64,000 nt of DNA from assembly GCF_020524485.1 (NCBI RefSeq), contig NZ_JAIVLF010000004.1, positions 558,001-622,000 on the forward strand, given 5' to 3'. The notes below the pieces were generated by a model. The model saw only the letters and a program-made list of their open reading frames with translations, did no database searches and was not told where the DNA came from. This DNA is from Novosphingobium profundi (GTDB taxonomy: Bacteria; Pseudomonadota; Alphaproteobacteria; Sphingomonadales; Sphingomonadaceae). This document shows positions 54,908-64,000 of this stretch, piece by piece. Position numbers and translations under genes: made by a program. The stretch's first letter is position 1. Each line of letters opens with the position of its first letter.

Positions 54908-55924
54908 TCAGTAGCGGCGAGCGACCGCGAACTGGACAGCTTCGGCCATGGCGTCGCGCGCCGCGCCCGACGGGAAGATCGACAGCGCATCGATCGCACG
55001 CTGCGCGTACATGCGCGCCCGCTCGCGCGTGGCTTCGACACAGCCGTGCTTGTTGATGAGCGTAATCGCATGGGCGAGATCCTCGTCATCGCAGCGGAAG
55101 CCCGCGATGGCGTCTTCCCAGAACTTGCGCTCCTCGGCGTTGCCGCGTGCATAGGCCAGGATCACCGGCAGGGTCATCTTGCCCTCACGGAAATCATCGC
55201 CCTTGTCCTTGCCCGATTCGGCCGCTTCGGAATCGTAGTCGATGGCATCGTCCACCAGCTGGAACGCGATCCCCAGGTTGCGGCCGTAGGAATCGAGCGC
55301 CAGTTCCTCGGCCTCGCCCTTCTCGGCGATCACCGCCGAAATGCGCGTGGCCGCAGCGAAGAGCGCCGCCGTCTTGGAGCCAATGATGTCGAGGTAATGG
55401 TCCTCGCTTGTCTCGATCCGGCGCTGGGCTGTCAGCTGGTCGACTTCGCCCTCGGCGATGATCGAACTTGCCGTGGAGAGGATCTTGAGAACCTTGAGGC
55501 TGCCGTCCTCAACCATCAGCTCGAACGAGCGGGTGAACAGGAAATCACCCACCAGCACCGTTGCGGGATTGCCAAAGACGATGTTGGCCGCCGCCTTGCC
55601 GCGGCGCGTTTCCGAACCGTCAACGACGTCGTCGTGCAGGAGGGTGGCGGTGTGGATGAATTCCACGGCGGCCGCCAGCTTGTGGTGGCGCGTGCCCTGG
55701 TAGCCGCACAGCTCGGCCCCTGCGACCGTCAGCATCGGCCGCATGCGCTTGCCGCCGCCGGCAATCAGATGCCCGGCAAGCGCCGGAATCAGGGGGATCT
55801 CGCTCTGCATCCGGTCAAGGATGACAGCGTTGACGCTGTTCATGCCCGGCGCCGTCAGCGCCAGCATGGGAGCGAGGGAAGGCTGCGACCCGCGTTCCCG
55901 CAAGGATATGACTTCTGCACTCAT
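54908..55924 (-). CDS. ispB: long-chain polyprenyl diphosphate synthase (quinone side chain)
   Basis: 338 aa from ATG 55924. Condenses isopentenyl diphosphate units to an octa- to decaprenyl chain for ubiquinone. First Asp-rich motif LLHDDVVDGSETRRGK, second FQLVDDAIDYDSEAAES, plus GGGKRMRPMLTVAGAELCGY and SKTAALFAAATRIS. Class II prenyltransferase without a membrane anchor. Chain length (C50 in sphingomonads) cannot be read here. Divergent from chorismate mutase, which feeds the quinone head-group pathway, but this may be coincidental. Confidence 0.93.
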   Translation of the reverse strand: MSAEVISLRERGSQPSLAPMLALTAPGMNSVNAVILDRMQSEIPLIPALAGHLIAGGGKRMRPMLTVAGAELCGYQGTRHHKLAAAVEFIHTATLLHDDVVDGSETRRGKAAANIVFGNPATVLVGDFLFTRSFELMVEDGSLKVLKILSTASSIIAEGEVDQLTAQRRIETSEDHYLDIIGSKTAALFAAATRISAVIAEKGEAEELALDSYGRNLGIAFQLVDDAIDYDSEAAESGKDKGDDFREGKMTLPVILAYARGNAEERKFWEDAIAGFRCDDEDLAHAITLINKHGCVEATRERARMYAQRAIDALSIFPSGAARDAMAEAVQFAVARRY

Positions 55925-56033
55925 CGGGGGCGCAATGGGGGCTCGCGCGCTCTGACGCAAGTGCAAAAAGGACGCCTTCGGCTCCATTGCGCGACTGGCC
56001 GAGGGGGAAAAGCCATGCTAGCGCGCCCAGACG

Positions 56034-56333
56034 ATGACACAGGATACGCCCGCCTCCGATCCGGTTCTTGCCGGCTTTCGTTCGAGCATCGACAATATCG
56101 ATGCTGCCCTCATTCACATGCTGGCCGAGCGTTTTCGGATCACGCAGGCGGTCGGCGCCTACAAGGCCGAGCACGACCTGCCCGCCTCCGACCCCGGCCG
56201 CGAGCAGATCCAGATCGATCGTCTGCGCAAGCTCGCAGAGGATGCGAACCTGGACCCGGACTTCGGCGAGAAGTTCCTGCGCTTCATCATCCAGGAAGTG
56301 ATCCGCCATCACGAGCGCGCCAAGAACGCCTGA
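56034..56333 (+). CDS. chorismate mutase (AroQ class)
   Basis: 99 aa, ATG 56034. All-helical enzyme converting chorismate to prephenate. Visible: FRSSIDNIDAALIHMLAERF, RITQAVGAYKAEHDLPASD, PGREQIQIDRLRKLAEDANL, DPDFGEKFLRFIIQEVIRHH. Arg and Glu/Gln residues of the AroQ active site are in place (R of ERFRITQAVGAYK, Q/E near the C-terminal helix). Monofunctional, as pheA is not attached. Followed by a bidirectional terminator. Confidence 0.93.
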   Translation: MTQDTPASDPVLAGFRSSIDNIDAALIHMLAERFRITQAVGAYKAEHDLPASDPGREQIQIDRLRKLAEDANLDPDFGEKFLRFIIQEVIRHHERAKNA

Positions 56334-56351
56334 TCTCACGCACACCTTGCC

Positions 56352-56400
56352 CGCATACGAAAAAAGCCGTCGCATTGCGCGACGGCTTTTTTCGTATGCG
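56352..56400. terminator. very long bidirectional terminator
   Basis: 22-bp perfect stem (56352-56373 / 56379-56400) with 5-nt loop; the arms contain the A-run and T-run (GAAAAAAGCCGTCGC and its complement). Placed between convergent chorismate mutase and the small gene at 56443. Confidence 0.95.
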
Positions 56401-56442
56401 AACGGCGCCGCGTCACGCGGCGACCGAACCAAGCCGAAAGGC

Positions 56443-56646
56443 TTACTCCGGAACGTATTCCTGGAGCTTGGCCATGAGGGTCTGGATGCGCAAGGCCGCA
56501 TCGTTGAAGGTCTTTACTTCCGAGCGGTTGCCGGTCGATTCGGCTTCCTTGGAGGATTCCAGGTAACCTTCAAGGTCCACTTCCAGGGCGTCGACCAGCA
56601 TGGCGACTTCGTCCGTGGTCAGCGTCAGGGTGATGTCTTCGTTCAT
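56443..56646 (-). CDS. small acidic hypothetical protein
   Basis: 67 aa from ATG 56646 with GAGGAG about 7 nt upstream. Two predicted helices: TTDEVAMLVDALEVDLEGYL and SEVKTFNDAALRIQTLMAKL. Acidic, soluble, no cysteines. The strong ribosome site, dedicated terminator and balanced composition support a real gene. No family recognised; the helical hairpin shape may suggest protein binding. Confidence 0.75.
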   Translation of the reverse strand: MNEDITLTLTTDEVAMLVDALEVDLEGYLESSKEAESTGNRSEVKTFNDAALRIQTLMAKLQEYVPE

Positions 56647-56791
56647 GTCGGCTCCTCGCCTTGTCGCATGAGAAATGGGAATGTCGGTATGGGGGCCGAC
56701 ATAGACCTTCGCGCCCACGCTGCAACCGTTACCGGGCCACCTTTCCCCCAAAGCGCTTGGCCCTGCGAAAGGTTGCTGCTCACACCGTCCC

Positions 56792-58186
56792 TTACACCGC
56801 CGCGCGCGGGAGCCGCAGCTTTACCAGCAGACCGCCCAAGTCTTCGCTTTCGGCCAGTTCGACCGAGCCGCCGTAGATCTCCACGACATCGCGCACGATG
56901 GCAAGACCAAGGCCAGTGCCGGGCTTGCCGGTATCCAGACGCGCGCCGCGATCAAAGATGCGCGGACGCTCGGCCTCCGGGATGCCCATGCCATCGTCCT
57001 CGATCCAGATTTCGCACAGCCCCGGGCGAGGATCGGCCCCTGGCGGATCGACCGTCACGAAGACGCTACCGCCCCCGTACTTCGCCGCGTTCTCGATAAG
57101 ATTGCCAAGAAGTTCCTCAAGGTCCTGCTTTTCCAGCGCGACCGTGGCGCCCTTGTCGCCATCGAGATCGAAGCGGGTCGTGTCGTAGAGCCGCTCAACC
57201 GCACGGAACACCGCTTCCAGGCTGGGCCACACCTCGGCGCGCGACATGCCCGCCGCGCGCCGTCCCACCGCACGGGCGCGGGCCAGGTGGTGGTCGACGT
57301 GACGACGCATGTTGGCCACCTCGCGGATCACCGTCTTGTCGAGATCGGGATCCTGCGCCGAGGCCGCGTTGGTGACCACTGTCAGCGGCGTCTTGAGGGC
57401 ATGGGCCAGATTGCCCGCATGGGTGCGCGCCTCTTCGGCCTGATTCTCGGTGTGGGCGAGCAGCGCATTGAGCTCTTCGACCAGCGGGGCGACTTCCTTG
57501 GGCAGCGGATCGCTCACGCGCGCCACGCCGGTCGTGCGCAGTTTCTGAATGGCGCGGCGCACATGGCGCAAGGGGAACAGACCGTACCAGGTCTGGAGGC
57601 CCGCCATGAGCAGGAGGCCAACCCCCAGCACCGCGAAACTGTAGATGAGGATCGAGCGGAAGGTCTTGATCTGCTCGTCCAGTTCCTCGCGGCTCGCGGC
57701 CACGGTGAACATCCACTCGGCATCGCTGCCGGGCAGGATGATCGAGCGCTCCATCACCCGCAGCGGTTCGCCCTGGAACTGGTCGGAATTGTAGACGTGG
57801 GGCTGCGCGTCATAGTGATCGGCCGGGACATCCAGCGTCAGATCCCACAAGGAGCGCGAGGAAAAGTCCTCATGCCCCTTGGCGCGAATTTGCCAGTACA
57901 GGCCCGAATTGGGTTCGAGAAAGCGCTGGTCGCCCAGCGGCCGGTTGAAATAGACCTCGCCATCGGGCGCGATCTCGGCCGAGCCGATCATGCCCAGCAG
58001 CATGTAGCTGAGCTGCTCGTCGAAATTGCGCGTGACGAGCCCCGCCAGCGCACTGTCGAGCGCGAAACCACCCAGCAGCAGCAGGATCGAGATCCAGCCT
58101 GCCGCGATCAGCATCATGCGCCGCGCGAGCGAGCCGGTATTGGCCGGCGTGTCCTGTGCAGGCACCGGCCCGCGCGCGCTGGTCAC
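56792..58186 (-). CDS. sensor histidine kinase (PhoQ/ChvG-like)
   Basis: 464 aa from GTG 58186 (GGGAG about 9 nt upstream). Two membrane helices (about 24-46 and 178-203) enclose a periplasmic sensor; then HAMP-like segment, H-box NLAHALKTPLTVVTNA, N-box LIENAAKYGGG, G1 IEDDGMGIPEAERPRIFDRG, G2 PGTGLGLAIVRDVVEIYGG. The HALKTPL form is PhoQ-type. Last gene of PepSY-response regulator-kinase on the minus strand (19 bp after the regulator). Stimulus unknown; perhaps metal or peptide, as PepSY genes accompany PhoPQ-like systems. Confidence 0.93.
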   Translation of the reverse strand: MTSARGPVPAQDTPANTGSLARRMMLIAAGWISILLLLGGFALDSALAGLVTRNFDEQLSYMLLGMIGSAEIAPDGEVYFNRPLGDQRFLEPNSGLYWQIRAKGHEDFSSRSLWDLTLDVPADHYDAQPHVYNSDQFQGEPLRVMERSIILPGSDAEWMFTVAASREELDEQIKTFRSILIYSFAVLGVGLLLMAGLQTWYGLFPLRHVRRAIQKLRTTGVARVSDPLPKEVAPLVEELNALLAHTENQAEEARTHAGNLAHALKTPLTVVTNAASAQDPDLDKTVIREVANMRRHVDHHLARARAVGRRAAGMSRAEVWPSLEAVFRAVERLYDTTRFDLDGDKGATVALEKQDLEELLGNLIENAAKYGGGSVFVTVDPPGADPRPGLCEIWIEDDGMGIPEAERPRIFDRGARLDTGKPGTGLGLAIVRDVVEIYGGSVELAESEDLGGLLVKLRLPRAAV

Positions 58187-58205
58187 CCTCGCGTCTCCCG
58201 ACGGC

Positions 58206-58883
58206 TCAGGCCCGGGTCGGCTCTGCGGGATCGTCGAGGCTGTACCCAAGGCCACGGATCGTGGTGATGACGTCGGACCCGAGCTTCTTGCGGATGCGCG
58301 TCACGAAGACCTCGATCGTGTTCGAATCGCGGTCGAAATCCTGATCGTAGATATGCTCGATCAGTTCGGTGCGGCTGACCACCTTGCCCTTGTGGTGCAT
58401 CAGATAGGACAGCAGCTTGTACTCCTGCGCGGTGAGCTTGACCGGCTCGCCGGCCAGCGTCACGCGACCCGAGCGCGTGTCGAGGCGCACGTCCCCTGCG
58501 GTCAGTTCGCTGGAGGTATTGCCCGAGGCACGGCGGATCAACGCGCGCAGCCGCGCGATAAGCTCCTCGGTCTGGAACGGCTTGGCGAGGTAGTCGTCCG
58601 CGCCCGCGTCGAGCCCGGCGACCTTGTCCGACCACGAATCGCGTGCCGTCAGTACCAGCACCGGGAAGCTGCGCCCTTCCTTGCGCCACATGCCAAGCAC
58701 GGTCAGCCCGTCGATCTCGGGCAGGCCGAGATCGAGAATGACCGCGTCATAATCCTCGGTCGAGCCGAGGAAATGGCCATCTTCACCGTCGACCGAAAGA
58801 TCGACGGCATAGCCGTTCTGCTCCAGCGTGGACTTGAGCTGGTTGCCGAGTGTGGGTTCATCCTCGACGATCAGGATGCGCAA
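58206..58883 (-). CDS. OmpR/PhoB-type response regulator
   Basis: 225 aa. Receiver domain: LRILIVEDEPTLG, phospho-acceptor Asp in AVILDLGLPEIDG, LTARDSW (Thr) and Lys in YLAKPFQTEEL; C-terminal winged helix (LTAQEYKLLSYLMHHKGKVV, SNTIEVFVTRIRKKLG, TIRGLGYSL). The start is TTG at 58883 with a perfect GGGAGGA 7 nt upstream, directly before the canonical receiver start; longer frames add poor sequence. Paired with the kinase downstream. Confidence 0.93.
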   Translation of the reverse strand: MRILIVEDEPTLGNQLKSTLEQNGYAVDLSVDGEDGHFLGSTEDYDAVILDLGLPEIDGLTVLGMWRKEGRSFPVLVLTARDSWSDKVAGLDAGADDYLAKPFQTEELIARLRALIRRASGNTSSELTAGDVRLDTRSGRVTLAGEPVKLTAQEYKLLSYLMHHKGKVVSRTELIEHIYDQDFDRDSNTIEVFVTRIRKKLGSDVITTIRGLGYSLDDPAEPTRA

Positions 58884-59006
58884 TTCTGGTCCTCCCTCTA
58901 AGGTCCCATGCGAGATGGGTGCAAAGCTGTGCAGCGTCAAGCGACGGGATCGCGGGAGGTTCCCGCGACGCGCGCCCGGCGGGCCGCGATCGCGACGCTG
59001 CCGGGC

Positions 59007-59330
59007 TCAGTTCGACTGGCCGATGATCCGACCCGTACGCGCGTCGACATCGACATAGTAGACTTTGCCGTTCTCGATGAATTTAAGGCGGTACGCCATG
59101 GCGGCAGGATCGTATTCCGGGCCGATGTACTGCATCCCGCTCATGCGCGGCAGGACGATTTTCTCGATCTGCCGACTGGACAGGATATTGCCCGCCCGGC
59201 GCTCCTTGCGCACCTGGCCCTGCTCACCGTTTTGAGCCTCGGCCCGAGCCGGGAGCGCAGCCGCGGCGCCAACCGAGAGAGTCAGGACCATCGCGGCCAC
59301 CGCTGTGGAAGAAAAGCTACGATATTTCAT
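59007..59330 (-). CDS. PepSY-domain periplasmic protein
   Basis: 107 aa from ATG 59330. Signal peptide (KYRSFSSTAVAAMVLTLSVG, ending LPARAEA), then a basic linker (GQVRKERRAG) and the PepSY unit NILSSRQIEKIVLPRMSGMQ, YIGPEYDPAAMAYRLKFIEN, YYVDVDARTGRIIGQ. It is 123 bp upstream of the response regulator start, on the same strand; PepSY proteins next to such systems may inhibit or sense for the kinase. Divergent from the ABC-F gene. Confidence 0.85.
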   Translation of the reverse strand: MKYRSFSSTAVAAMVLTLSVGAAAALPARAEAQNGEQGQVRKERRAGNILSSRQIEKIVLPRMSGMQYIGPEYDPAAMAYRLKFIENGKVYYVDVDARTGRIIGQSN

Positions 59331-59499
59331 TATGGTCTGGTTGCCTAAGCCAGAGGGATTGAACAAGCCCTGAATGCCCGATGTGCCACGCAACGGGCTA
59401 AGTGTTGTCCATTCGCGACAGGTCATGCCGCCGCGACCGGGCCTCCCCCTCCAAGGACGCTTGCCAGCCCCTGCCCTGCGCCTGTAGGGCGCTGGCATT

Positions 59500-61296
<1,797 letters not shown>

Positions 61297-61368
61297 CAGA
61301 ACTTGCCAAATCGGTAATTTGCGAGGAAAGTAGCAAGCCAATCCGGTTATCCGCAGGCCCCGCTTTCC

Positions 61369-61965
61369 ATGCTCGATCGAATCCGCGCCATCCGCCAGCA
61401 AAAGGGCATGACCTTGGCTGATGTCGCTGCGGCCTGTTCGCCGCCCACCACCGCCCAGACCATCGGGCGCCTTGAGACCGGCGCGCGCACGCTTTCGCTC
61501 GACTGGATGAACCGCATCGCCGCGGCGCTCGGGGTCGAAGCCGGCAGTCTCCTGCGCGCAGAGGCAGCAAGCCCTGCCCGCATGGTCGCCAGCCATGGCC
61601 CAACGGGCCTGCGCCCGCTGACCGTCCCTCACGACGTCCTTCCCCACAGCGAAATCGATCCGCTTGCCCACTGGGTGGTTCTGGGCATCGAAGTCGCCGC
61701 CGGCGACTACCGCGCGGGCGATCAGATATGGATGCGCCATCTCGATGCGGCCGCACTCATCGCGGCCACATCGCATCTCATCAATCGCGAAGCCCTGGTC
61801 CCCTTGCCCGGTGGACGCGTTTCCTTCGGGCGAATCGTAAGTATTTCAAAGGATGAGGAACGAAGCCTCGTCACGCTGCTTCCTTCCCTTGCCCGGCGCC
61901 CGCCTCTTCGCATCGAGGATCCGGAATGGATCGCGCTGGCCGAAACACTCGTGCGCGCCCTCTGA
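61369..61965 (+). CDS. XRE-family helix-turn-helix regulator
   Basis: 198 aa, ATG 61369. N-terminal HTH: MLDRIRAIRQQKGMTLADVA, AACSPPTTAQTIGRLETGAR, LSLDWMNRIAAALGVEAG. The C-terminal half (PLAHWVVLGIEVAAGDYRAG, QIWMRHLDAAALIAATSHLI, PLPGGRVSFGRIVSISKD) resembles the S24/LexA-like beta domain but I do not see the catalytic Ser-Lys pair, so self-cleavage is unlikely. Lies between uup and a glycosyltransferase on the same strand. Target unknown. Confidence 0.8.
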   Translation: MLDRIRAIRQQKGMTLADVAAACSPPTTAQTIGRLETGARTLSLDWMNRIAAALGVEAGSLLRAEAASPARMVASHGPTGLRPLTVPHDVLPHSEIDPLAHWVVLGIEVAAGDYRAGDQIWMRHLDAAALIAATSHLINREALVPLPGGRVSFGRIVSISKDEERSLVTLLPSLARRPPLRIEDPEWIALAETLVRAL

Positions 61966-61995
61966 GCGAGCGCGCACCGCAAACGAGGCAATGAC

Positions 61996-63204
61996 ATGCG
62001 CGTTCTCTCGATAGCCACGCTGTTCCCCAATGCGGTCAAGCCCGGCTTCGGTATCTTCGTGGCCAACCAGATGCGCGCGGTCGCCGCGCGCGGCGATGTC
62101 GACCTCGTCATGGTCAGCCCGCTGGGCATCCCACCCTGGCCTCTATCCACGCGCGCCCCCTACAAGGCCCTGAAGGACCTTCCCGAAGAGAGCGACGCCG
62201 CTGGCATCCCGACTTACTACCCACGCTTCACCACGATCCCGAAGCTGGGTGGAGACAGTAACCCTGGCCGAATCGCCAAAGCGATCCTGCCCCTCGTCCG
62301 CCGCCTGCACGAAGAAGTCCCTTTCGACCTGGTCGATGCCCAGTTTTTCTTCCCGGACGGCCCGGCTGCCGCCATTGTCGCGCGCGAACTGGGCATCCCG
62401 CTCACGATCAAGTCACGCGGCGCGGACATCCACTACTGGGGACGGCGCGATGCACCGCGCGAACAGATGCAGCAGGCGGCCGAGCAGGCCGCCGGGCTCC
62501 TCGCTGTCAGCCAGGCCCTGCGCGAGGACATGATCGCGCTCGGCATGCCCAAGGAGCGTATCGGCGTGCACTACACAGGGCTTGATCGCGAGCGCTTCCG
62601 TCCCATCGAACGCAGCGCCGCACGGACCCTGGTTTCGGCCATGCCCGGCCTCGAAATCTGGAACATCGGCCCCCTGATCGTGACCCCAGGCGCGCTCATC
62701 GCGCGCAAGGGGCAGCGGCTCGTCCTGGAAGCTCTCATCCACTTCCCCGAAGCGCGCCTGGCCTTTGCCGGCTCGGGCGAGGACGAGGCACGCCTGAGAG
62801 CCGAAGCAAAGATCCTGGGCGTCGCCGATCGCGTGCACTTCCTCGGCATGGTCAGCCACGACGTGCTGCCCCAGCTTCTGTGTGCGGCCGACGTGATGGT
62901 ACTGCCCTCTGCAAGCGAGGGCTTGGCCAACGTCTGGATCGAGGCACTGGCCTCGGGCACGCCCATCGTGATCCCCGACATCGGAGGCGCGCGCGAAATC
63001 ATGAAGGATCCCAGCGCAGGCCGCATCGCCGAGCGCAACCCCGATGCGATTGCCGAGGCCATCCGATCCATCCTCGCCGATCCGCCTTCGCAGGACGAAG
63101 TCGCCGCGAACGTCCATCGCTTCAGTTGGGGCAAGAACGCGGAGAACCTCGTCCAGTTCTGGAGCGATGTCCTGGAAGGACGTCCGGTTCACACAGGACG
63201 CTAG
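61996..63204 (+). CDS. glycosyltransferase family 4
   Basis: 402 aa, ATG 61996. GT-B fold: N-terminal VLSIATLFPNAVKPGFGIFV, middle SRGADIHYWGRRDAPREQMQ, and C-terminal donor domain IGPLIVTPGALIARKGQRLV, FAGSGEDEARLRAEAKILG, PSASEGLANVWIEALASGTP (ExxxxxxE-type donor site). Probably builds exopolysaccharide, lipopolysaccharide or a glycolipid; acceptor unknown. 30 bp after the XRE regulator, which may be co-transcribed. Confidence 0.9.
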   Translation: MRVLSIATLFPNAVKPGFGIFVANQMRAVAARGDVDLVMVSPLGIPPWPLSTRAPYKALKDLPEESDAAGIPTYYPRFTTIPKLGGDSNPGRIAKAILPLVRRLHEEVPFDLVDAQFFFPDGPAAAIVARELGIPLTIKSRGADIHYWGRRDAPREQMQQAAEQAAGLLAVSQALREDMIALGMPKERIGVHYTGLDRERFRPIERSAARTLVSAMPGLEIWNIGPLIVTPGALIARKGQRLVLEALIHFPEARLAFAGSGEDEARLRAEAKILGVADRVHFLGMVSHDVLPQLLCAADVMVLPSASEGLANVWIEALASGTPIVIPDIGGAREIMKDPSAGRIAERNPDAIAEAIRSILADPPSQDEVAANVHRFSWGKNAENLVQFWSDVLEGRPVHTGR

Positions 63205-63249
63205 GTCTCAGGCCCCAATCAAGCGCCCTCGACCCGTCGTAGTGGGGCG

Positions 63250-63849
63250 TCACTGCGTGTCCGCGGCCAACTTCTTTACCCGGGCTTCGACTGAGCCAAG
63301 CCGGCTCTGGTAGGCAATCGCCTGCATCATCGTCATTTCGGCGGGCGTAACCCTCTCCGGATCCGCCAGACCAAGAGCACCTGACCAGGGATTCGGGGCT
63401 CCGGGAAAGAAGACCACGACCTGACCGTCCTCCTGCCTCTTGGTTTCGAAGGCCAACTGCGAAAAATCGTCGAGCCGGACCCACACCGGGATCAGGGTAT
63501 GATCGGCCTCGTGTGAAGGCCCTCCTCCAGCCAACGATTTGAAGAACAGATAGAGCGGGATCTTGTTGAGGAGCCCTTCCTCCAGCCACTGCACCAGGCG
63601 GACCGCAGCCCGCGTCCTGGCGACCAGCCCGGCGATATAACACACCAGCACCAGGACGATGACGGAGAGAATGTCGAGGAACAGGACGTCGTTCACCGAG
63701 TCGATCTCGAAAATACCGGAAAAGAGCATCGCGAGCTTGCGCATGAAGCCCAGAGCCTTTCCGATAATCACGGCGATCACGACGAGGGGAACGAGGAAGA
63801 ACGCCCCTCCAATCACAGTAGACTTGAAGAACCCCATGCCAAAATACAT
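63250..63849 (-). CDS. DUF502 membrane protein
   Basis: 199 aa from ATG 63849 (GGGGG about 7 nt upstream; ATG 63837 alternative). Two or three membrane segments (TVIGGAFFLVPLVVIAVIIG, VLFLDILSVIVLVLVCYIAG), with the family phrases GLVARTRAAVRLVQWLEEGL, NKIPLYLFFKSLAGG and QVVVFFPGAPNPWSG, the last like the DUF502 GxxPTPTSG region. Function unknown. Converges on the glycosyltransferase gene; 45 bp between stops. Confidence 0.82.
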   Translation of the reverse strand: MYFGMGFFKSTVIGGAFFLVPLVVIAVIIGKALGFMRKLAMLFSGIFEIDSVNDVLFLDILSVIVLVLVCYIAGLVARTRAAVRLVQWLEEGLLNKIPLYLFFKSLAGGGPSHEADHTLIPVWVRLDDFSQLAFETKRQEDGQVVVFFPGAPNPWSGALGLADPERVTPAEMTMMQAIAYQSRLGSVEARVKKLAADTQ

Positions 63850-64000
63850 GCAAATACCCCCAACTCGAGGCCCGCACGATGGTCGGTTCAATTGGCACTG
63901 TCAAAGCAAACTGGCGGACAACGTTCAGTCCCGATAATAAACGCTACAGCTGCCAAACTCCTCCTCCAGCCTGGGGCCCGCGCGCGCAGGCCCAGCTCTC

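Overview
The window is high-GC DNA with dense, well-separated single-copy genes and looks like a chromosomal segment of an alphaproteobacterium, most likely of the Sphingomonadales (Novosphingobium-like). The pointers are a TonB-receptor/TonB-transducer pair, an NDUFS4-like complex I accessory subunit, a class-II polyprenyl synthase of quinone type, an intracellular PHB depolymerase, an M2 (ACE-like) peptidase and many GTG/TTG starts. The genus is an inference from gene content; no rRNA is present.

Layout. 1-6.4 kb: the 3' part of malQ, a FadL-type porin, phosphoglucomutase and a LuxR-type regulator with a C-terminal membrane anchor plus a small membrane protein. 6.9-13 kb: lepA, a GGDEF/EAL/PilZ protein and dnaN. 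13-19 kb: a fabD-methyltransferase-fabG-lipoprotein cluster, then a divergent LD-carboxypeptidase / Mur-ligase pair that looks like murein recycling. 19-25 kb: a small unknown gene overlapping a DUF6976 gene, a soluble globin-coupled chemoreceptor, a MarR-like regulator with a palindromic operator candidate, a DUF808 protein and a flagellin. 25-32 kb: a PQQ-type dehydrogenase with DUF2231, a GST, PHB depolymerase and a copper-type TonB receptor. 32.4-34.9 kb: a lower-GC island. 35-49 kb: rpsF-rpsR-rplI, AMP nucleosidase, M2 peptidase, asd, lon, ybaB, dnaX and the SRP RNA. 49-64 kb: complex I subunit, hrpB, a second GGDEF/EAL protein, TonB, polyprenyl synthase, chorismate mutase, a PepSY-response regulator-kinase operon, an ABC-F ATPase, an XRE regulator, a glycosyltransferase and a DUF502 protein.

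The best candidate for an undescribed system is the island at 32.8-34.2 kb on the minus strand: an HNH endonuclease, an unrecognised 136-residue protein and a minimal nucleotidyltransferase, overlapping by 14 and 4 nt, so translated as one unit. It lies between two oppositely oriented copies of a dispersed hairpin repeat that occurs four times in the window (two long composite copies of about 116 bp and two half copies). A second notable signal is in DnaX: its roughly 120-residue N-terminal extension carries two copies of the pentapeptide QASMF, which closely resembles the sliding-clamp-binding motif of E. coli polymerase III alpha (QADMF). Third, the copper-type TonB receptor keeps all the CxxxM and HxM residues known to bind copper in OprC.

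Most genes are ordinary housekeeping genes. All starts, promoters and hairpins were assigned by eye; no similarity search, folding program or codon statistic was run.
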